Under the pieces are notes generated by a model. It was not told the DNA's origin, ran no database searches, and saw only the letters and a program-made list of their open reading frames with translations. From Clostridia bacterium (GTDB taxonomy: Bacteria > Bacillota > Clostridia > Oscillospirales > QAMX01), in contig JAKSPX010000042.1 in the NCBI GenBank assembly GCA_024404415.1, positions 1 through 9,091 on the forward strand: DNA of 9,091 bases. Reading direction: 5' to 3'. The translations under genes were made by a program, and so were the position numbers. Of this stretch, positions 5,576 to 9,091 are shown piece after piece; positions within the stretch are counted from its first letter, which is position 1; each line of letters starts with the position of its first letter.

Positions 5576-7702
5576 ATGTTTCAGAATATCACGTTAGAAG
5601 TCAGCCTCAAGCCCTTCAAGGACACCTCGGATGAGGGCATCCGCCGTGTCGCCAAAACCATCTTCCGCGACTGGGAACCGCTTCTGAGAGACAGAAAAAG
5701 CGTCTCCATCCTCTTCTGGACCGCCGATGGCAGCGAGATCCTCGACTACGCGGGCGATCTTTCCGCGCCTTTTGAGTGGTGCCGTTTCCTCGGCGGCGCG
5801 AATAACCCGCCCCTCGCCCCCGGGCAGCCCTACGAGATCTCGCTCCACACCTGCAAGCAGGATTATATGAAAGACGCGCCCGAAATGACCTACGGCATCT
5901 TAAAAAAGATCGTCGCCGCCATCCGCGAGGAGGGCAGCCGCGCCTTCCCCTCTTCCGAGATCCACGTCGGCGAGACCTTTGACATCGGCCCGGAATTCGC
6001 CTTATCCGACTTCAAATATTCCCGCCACACCGAGATATTAAACCCCGATTCCCACGTGGACGGCAAGGGCTTTGTGGACGCGACCGCCACTCTTCACGCC
6101 GATGACCGCCCCTACGCCGCGTTCCCGGATGGCATTCCCGAGGGCACGCCCTTCGGCACCTTCTTCGGGAAACAGTCGGCCGCCTTCCTTCCCGACATGG
6201 GCTTTGATTTCCTCTGGCTTTCCAACGGCCTCGGTTTCAGCGCCGACCCGTGGAAAAAGACCGGCAAGATCTTCGATGGCGAGCATTTCTACATGGATAA
6301 GCTCGCCGAGACCAGAAAAAAGGTCTTCGATTTCTGGCGGCTCTTCCGCGAAGCCTGCCCGGATATCCCCATTCAGACCCGTGGCACCAACAACTCTGTC
6401 GGCATCGACTACGCGACCGACGGCGTACCGCTCTGGGATCTCTATAATGCCGACCTCGACTTCCTCCCTCCGCCCAACTCCCCCTGGGCCGCATTAAACG
6501 ACAACTACGGCCTCGAGCTCATGGGCCACATGACCCGCATCGCCGAGATCCCGAAAAACGACTTCCTCTTCCGTTATTACATCCACGACCCGTGGTGGTG
6601 CAATTCCCCGTGGTACGACCGTTACGACAACTCCCCCTGCGACCTCTATATGCCCATGTCCCTCGGCCGCATCAATAAAGAAGGCAAGGTCGAATCGGCC
6701 AGCCATTTCGCCATCCTCTCGATCGACAATTCCTTCGGCAATATGCCCGCCTCCTGCGTGAACGAGCCCCTTCCACACATCCTCAAGGCCGAAAAGGACG
6801 CGCCCGACGCCCCCGCTCCCCTCGTCTGGGTCTACCCCATGCGCGAATACACCACCTCGTCTGACGAGGTGACCGTCCGGGAAATGTACGAAGGCGACAA
6901 TTACATTTCCGAGGCCATCAACGATGGATTCCCGCTCTCGACTGTTGTATCGACTGACAACTACCTCCTCCACCCGGATTCCTTATATGCCGGGTCGGTC
7001 CTCATTGCCCCGGTGCTTAGTGGAAACGCACTTGGGAAGCTTCTGAACTTCGCAAAAGACGGCGGAAAGGTGATCGTTTACGGCACTTCATCCATGCTCA
7101 AAACGCTGCCCTCTGACGCGCCCGTCATTAAAATCGACGTTGCCTCCTCCCCCTCTTCCATCCGCGAGGCGCTGGAAGCTTACGGCTATTACATTCGTTT
7201 TGAAAAGAAATCCACCAAAAAGCCGCCGACCTTCACCCTCTCCCGCTCGGACGGCGCTTTCCTCTTCTCGATTTACAGCGCCGACACCACGACGGACACG
7301 CTCCTCAAATTCCCGCTCGGCGCGCCGATCCTCCAGAACGGCGAGGTTGAAATTGAAAACGGTTTCGCCCGCTACCGTTTCGGGAGAAGCGTCCACCGCG
7401 AATGCCGCCTCTTCGTTTCGCAGCAAAGCGGCGTGATCTCCGCCAAGGAGCGCCCGCCGGTGAGCGGCCGGTTCCGCCGCCGCCTGCTTTTGGACGGTCT
7501 TGAGGACGCGACGGTCATCTTCTTCCCCGAGACCTACGCTCAAGAACACACCTACTTCGCCGCCAGCCCCGTCTGCGACATCACGCCGACCCTCAAAACC
7601 CGCTTCAAGCTCGTCCACGACCCGCTTTACGGCACCTATTACCGCGCCGACCACGTTACCGGCGCGCAGTCGATCTTCCTGCCCTTCCCGGACAAACTTT
7701 AA
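5576..7702 (+). CDS. Large cytosolic glycoside-hydrolase-like protein (uncharacterised)
   Basis: A 708-residue protein without signal peptide. I recall similar conserved clostridial proteins but no assigned activity. The N-terminal two thirds (1 to about 440) looks like a barrel-type hydrolase: IEVSLKPF-like start (ITLEVSLKPF, 5-14), VGETFDIGPEFA (131-142) with Glu133 and Glu140 as possible acids, FLWLSNGLGF (212-221), TRGTNNSVGIDYATDG (268-283), and an aromatic stretch YYIHDPWWCNSPWYDRYD (334-351). Residues 447-505 (LSTVVSTDNYL, then GSVLIAPVL and DGGKVIVYG) resemble the amidotransferase-like domain that follows the barrel in GH42-type enzymes, and the tail is strand-rich. The start is fixed by GGGAGG 7 bases upstream. 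Its stop overlaps the ribosome binding site of the M20 gene, so the two are co-transcribed. Intracellular glycoside cleavage is inferred; the exact family is not certain. Confidence 0.78.
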   Translation: MFQNITLEVSLKPFKDTSDEGIRRVAKTIFRDWEPLLRDRKSVSILFWTADGSEILDYAGDLSAPFEWCRFLGGANNPPLAPGQPYEISLHTCKQDYMKDAPEMTYGILKKIVAAIREEGSRAFPSSEIHVGETFDIGPEFALSDFKYSRHTEILNPDSHVDGKGFVDATATLHADDRPYAAFPDGIPEGTPFGTFFGKQSAAFLPDMGFDFLWLSNGLGFSADPWKKTGKIFDGEHFYMDKLAETRKKVFDFWRLFREACPDIPIQTRGTNNSVGIDYATDGVPLWDLYNADLDFLPPPNSPWAALNDNYGLELMGHMTRIAEIPKNDFLFRYYIHDPWWCNSPWYDRYDNSPCDLYMPMSLGRINKEGKVESASHFAILSIDNSFGNMPASCVNEPLPHILKAEKDAPDAPAPLVWVYPMREYTTSSDEVTVREMYEGDNYISEAINDGFPLSTVVSTDNYLLHPDSLYAGSVLIAPVLSGNALGKLLNFAKDGGKVIVYGTSSMLKTLPSDAPVIKIDVASSPSSIREALEAYGYYIRFEKKSTKKPPTFTLSRSDGAFLFSIYSADTTTDTLLKFPLGAPILQNGEVEIENGFARYRFGRSVHRECRLFVSQQSGVISAKERPPVSGRFRRRLLLDGLEDATVIFFPETYAQEHTYFAASPVCDITPTLKTRFKLVHDPLYGTYYRADHVTGAQSIFLPFPDKL

Positions 7703-7714
7703 GGAGGTACTTTC

Positions 7715-9091
7715 ATGATCGGTTGGATCATTCTCACGCTCGTCGTGCTCTTTATCGCCGTCGTCCTCATCCGCACCCTGCGCTTTACCCCGAAAGCCGG
7801 GCCGGCGCTCCTTGAAAACGAGGAGACCTTTGATAAGGACGTCGCCATCGAATCGCTCCGCGCCCTTGTGCGCTGCCGCACGGTCTCCTACGAAGACCCG
7901 GAAAAAGAGGACGCGGTGGAATTTGAAAAGCTCGTCAATCTGCTCCCCGCGCTCTACCCGAACGTGGCGAAGGTCTGCCCCGCGGCGCGCTTCCCCGACC
8001 GCGGCCTTCTCTTCAAATGGGAGGGCAAAAACCACGACGCGCCGTCGGTTCTGATGGCGCACTACGACGTGGTGCCCGCCATGGAAGAAAACTGGGATTT
8101 TCCGGCCTTTGAAGGCATCCTGAAAGACGGCGTCCTTCACGGCCGCGGCACGCTCGACACCAAGATCACCTTAAACGGCATCCTTTTCGCCGCCGACAAG
8201 CTGATCGGCGAGGGCTTTGTCCCCGAAAACGACGTCTATTTCGCTTTTTCCGGTCAGGAGGAGATCTTCGGGCCGGGCGCCGTGCACATTGTCGACTGGT
8301 TCAAAAAGCAGGGCATCGTCCCGGCCATGGTGGTCGACGAGGGCGGTGCGGTGGTGGAAGGCATCTTCCCCGGCGTGAAGGAGCCCTGCGCCCTGATCGG
8401 CATTGCGGAAAAGGGCGCCATGAACGTCGAATATCATGCCGTCTCCGCGGGCGGTCACGCCTCGGCTCCCAAGCCCGGCTCGCCGCTGCCCGCTCTGGCA
8501 GCAGCCTGCGTGAAGATCGAAAAGCATCCCTTCAAAGCCCGCACCACGCGCCCGGCCAGAGAGATGCCCGATACCCTCGGCCGCCACTCCACTTTCCTTT
8601 ACCGTATGATCTTTGCCAATCTCTGGTGCTTCGGCGGCGTGCTCGACCTGATTTGCAAAAAGAGCGGCGGCGAATTAAACGCCCTCATCCGCACCACCGT
8701 GGCTTTCACCCAGTCTGAAGGCTCCGCCGCCTCCAACGTCATCCCGCCCGAGGCGAGCATGGTCACCAACATCCGCATCAACCCCTCCGACTCGGTCGAA
8801 AGCGTGGTCGACGGCCTCAAAAAGCGCATCAAGGATGACCGCGTGACCCTCACCGTCCCGATCTCCTCCGAGCCCAGCCCCATTTCCGTGACCGACTGCG
8901 CCGCCTACGACAAGGTCGCGCGTGCTGTGGCCTCCACCTGGAAGGGCTCGCTGGTCTCGCCCTACCTCATGATCCAGTGCTCCGACAGCCGCCACTACGC
9001 AGGGCTTTCCGACCGCGTCTACCGCTTCTCGGCCATGGATCTGACGAGTGCTGAGCGCGCCACCATCCACGGAAACAACGAGCGCGTCCGC
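7715..9091 (+). CDS. M20 metallopeptidase, CPS1/PM20D1 type, membrane-anchored (partial at right edge)
   Basis: 459 codons without a stop to the window edge; only a short C-terminal tail should be missing. One hydrophobic helix (residues 2-19) followed by LRFTP suggests an anchored enzyme. M20 zinc ligands and catalytic residues are in place: MAHYDVVP with His116 and Asp118, GRGTLDTK with bridging Asp148, SGQEE with Glu182/Glu183, VVDEGG with Asp208, and the late IHGNNER with His452. GGHASAP (about 248-254) marks the start of the dimerisation insert, and CSDSRHY near 433 matches the TDSRHY signature of the CPS1 branch. The family hydrolyses dipeptides or N-acyl amino acids with two zinc ions; which applies here is unknown. 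AAGGAGG (7701-7707) overlaps the upstream stop codon and lies 7 bases before the ATG, showing translational coupling with the GH-like gene. Confidence 0.92.
   Translation, partial: MIGWIILTLVVLFIAVVLIRTLRFTPKAGPALLENEETFDKDVAIESLRALVRCRTVSYEDPEKEDAVEFEKLVNLLPALYPNVAKVCPAARFPDRGLLFKWEGKNHDAPSVLMAHYDVVPAMEENWDFPAFEGILKDGVLHGRGTLDTKITLNGILFAADKLIGEGFVPENDVYFAFSGQEEIFGPGAVHIVDWFKKQGIVPAMVVDEGGAVVEGIFPGVKEPCALIGIAEKGAMNVEYHAVSAGGHASAPKPGSPLPALAAACVKIEKHPFKARTTRPAREMPDTLGRHSTFLYRMIFANLWCFGGVLDLICKKSGGELNALIRTTVAFTQSEGSAASNVIPPEASMVTNIRINPSDSVESVVDGLKKRIKDDRVTLTVPISSEPSPISVTDCAAYDKVARAVASTWKGSLVSPYLMIQCSDSRHYAGLSDRVYRFSAMDLTSAERATIHGNNERVR

Noticed and set aside
4946..5577. Several 70-90 codon frames on both strands in the gene-poor region
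   Set aside because: They run through the pyrimidine and purine tracts and the 11-bp array, giving Lys/Arg/Ser-rich or Phe-rich low-complexity products without ribosome binding sites.
7088..8140. A 350-codon minus-strand open frame
   Set aside because: It lies opposite the GH-like and M20 genes, whose motifs and ribosome binding sites are clear. GC-rich third positions create long empty frames on the other strand.

Overview
The window looks like chromosomal DNA of an anaerobic low-to-moderate GC Bacillota, probably a gut-type Clostridia relative. This is an inference from strong AGGAGG-type ribosome binding sites, sigma-A-like promoters, a lipoprotein with a solute-binding domain, and families I associate with clostridial genomes. 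Third codon positions are rich in G and C in the large genes and clearly less so in the small middle genes. No rRNA, tRNA, CRISPR array, transposase, phage gene or complete insertion sequence was seen.

Layout. Two minus-strand genes fill the left part. The first, running off the left edge (1-2059), encodes a large lipoprotein with a beta-propeller-like N-terminal half and an extracellular solute-binding domain. It has no stop codon inside the window. Upstream of it lies a cytosolic beta-propeller protein of 394 residues (2340-3524), resembling the glycosidase/sialidase fold class. A long-looped intrinsic terminator and a separate promoter divide the two transcription units. The divergent region 3525-3837 holds back-to-back promoters and an 85-base palindromic (REP/MITE-like) element that would lie in the propeller gene's 5' leader. 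To the right are a GNAT acetyltransferase (3838-4404) and a 95-residue protein of unknown function (4551-4838), each with its own promoter.

Region 4839-5575 is a 737-base gene-poor stretch packed with unusual sequence: an intrinsic terminator running into a G-free pyrimidine tract, an AT-rich perfect hairpin, nine tandem 11-bp units, a GC-rich double hairpin and helically phased A-tracts. It ends in a good promoter for a two-gene operon: a 708-residue glycoside-hydrolase-like protein (5576-7702) and an M20 metallopeptidase of the CPS1/PM20D1 type with one N-terminal membrane helix (7715 to beyond the right edge).

How the genes may work together. The solute-binding lipoprotein, the propeller protein and the GH-like protein all suggest uptake and intracellular handling of carbohydrate or glycoconjugate, with the membrane-anchored M20 enzyme cleaving peptides or N-acyl amino acids. 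No transporter permease or sugar kinase is visible, so this link is only an inference. The most notable non-coding signals are the three related minus-strand promoters (one of them without a gene), the palindromic element in a leader, and the 11-bp repeat array.
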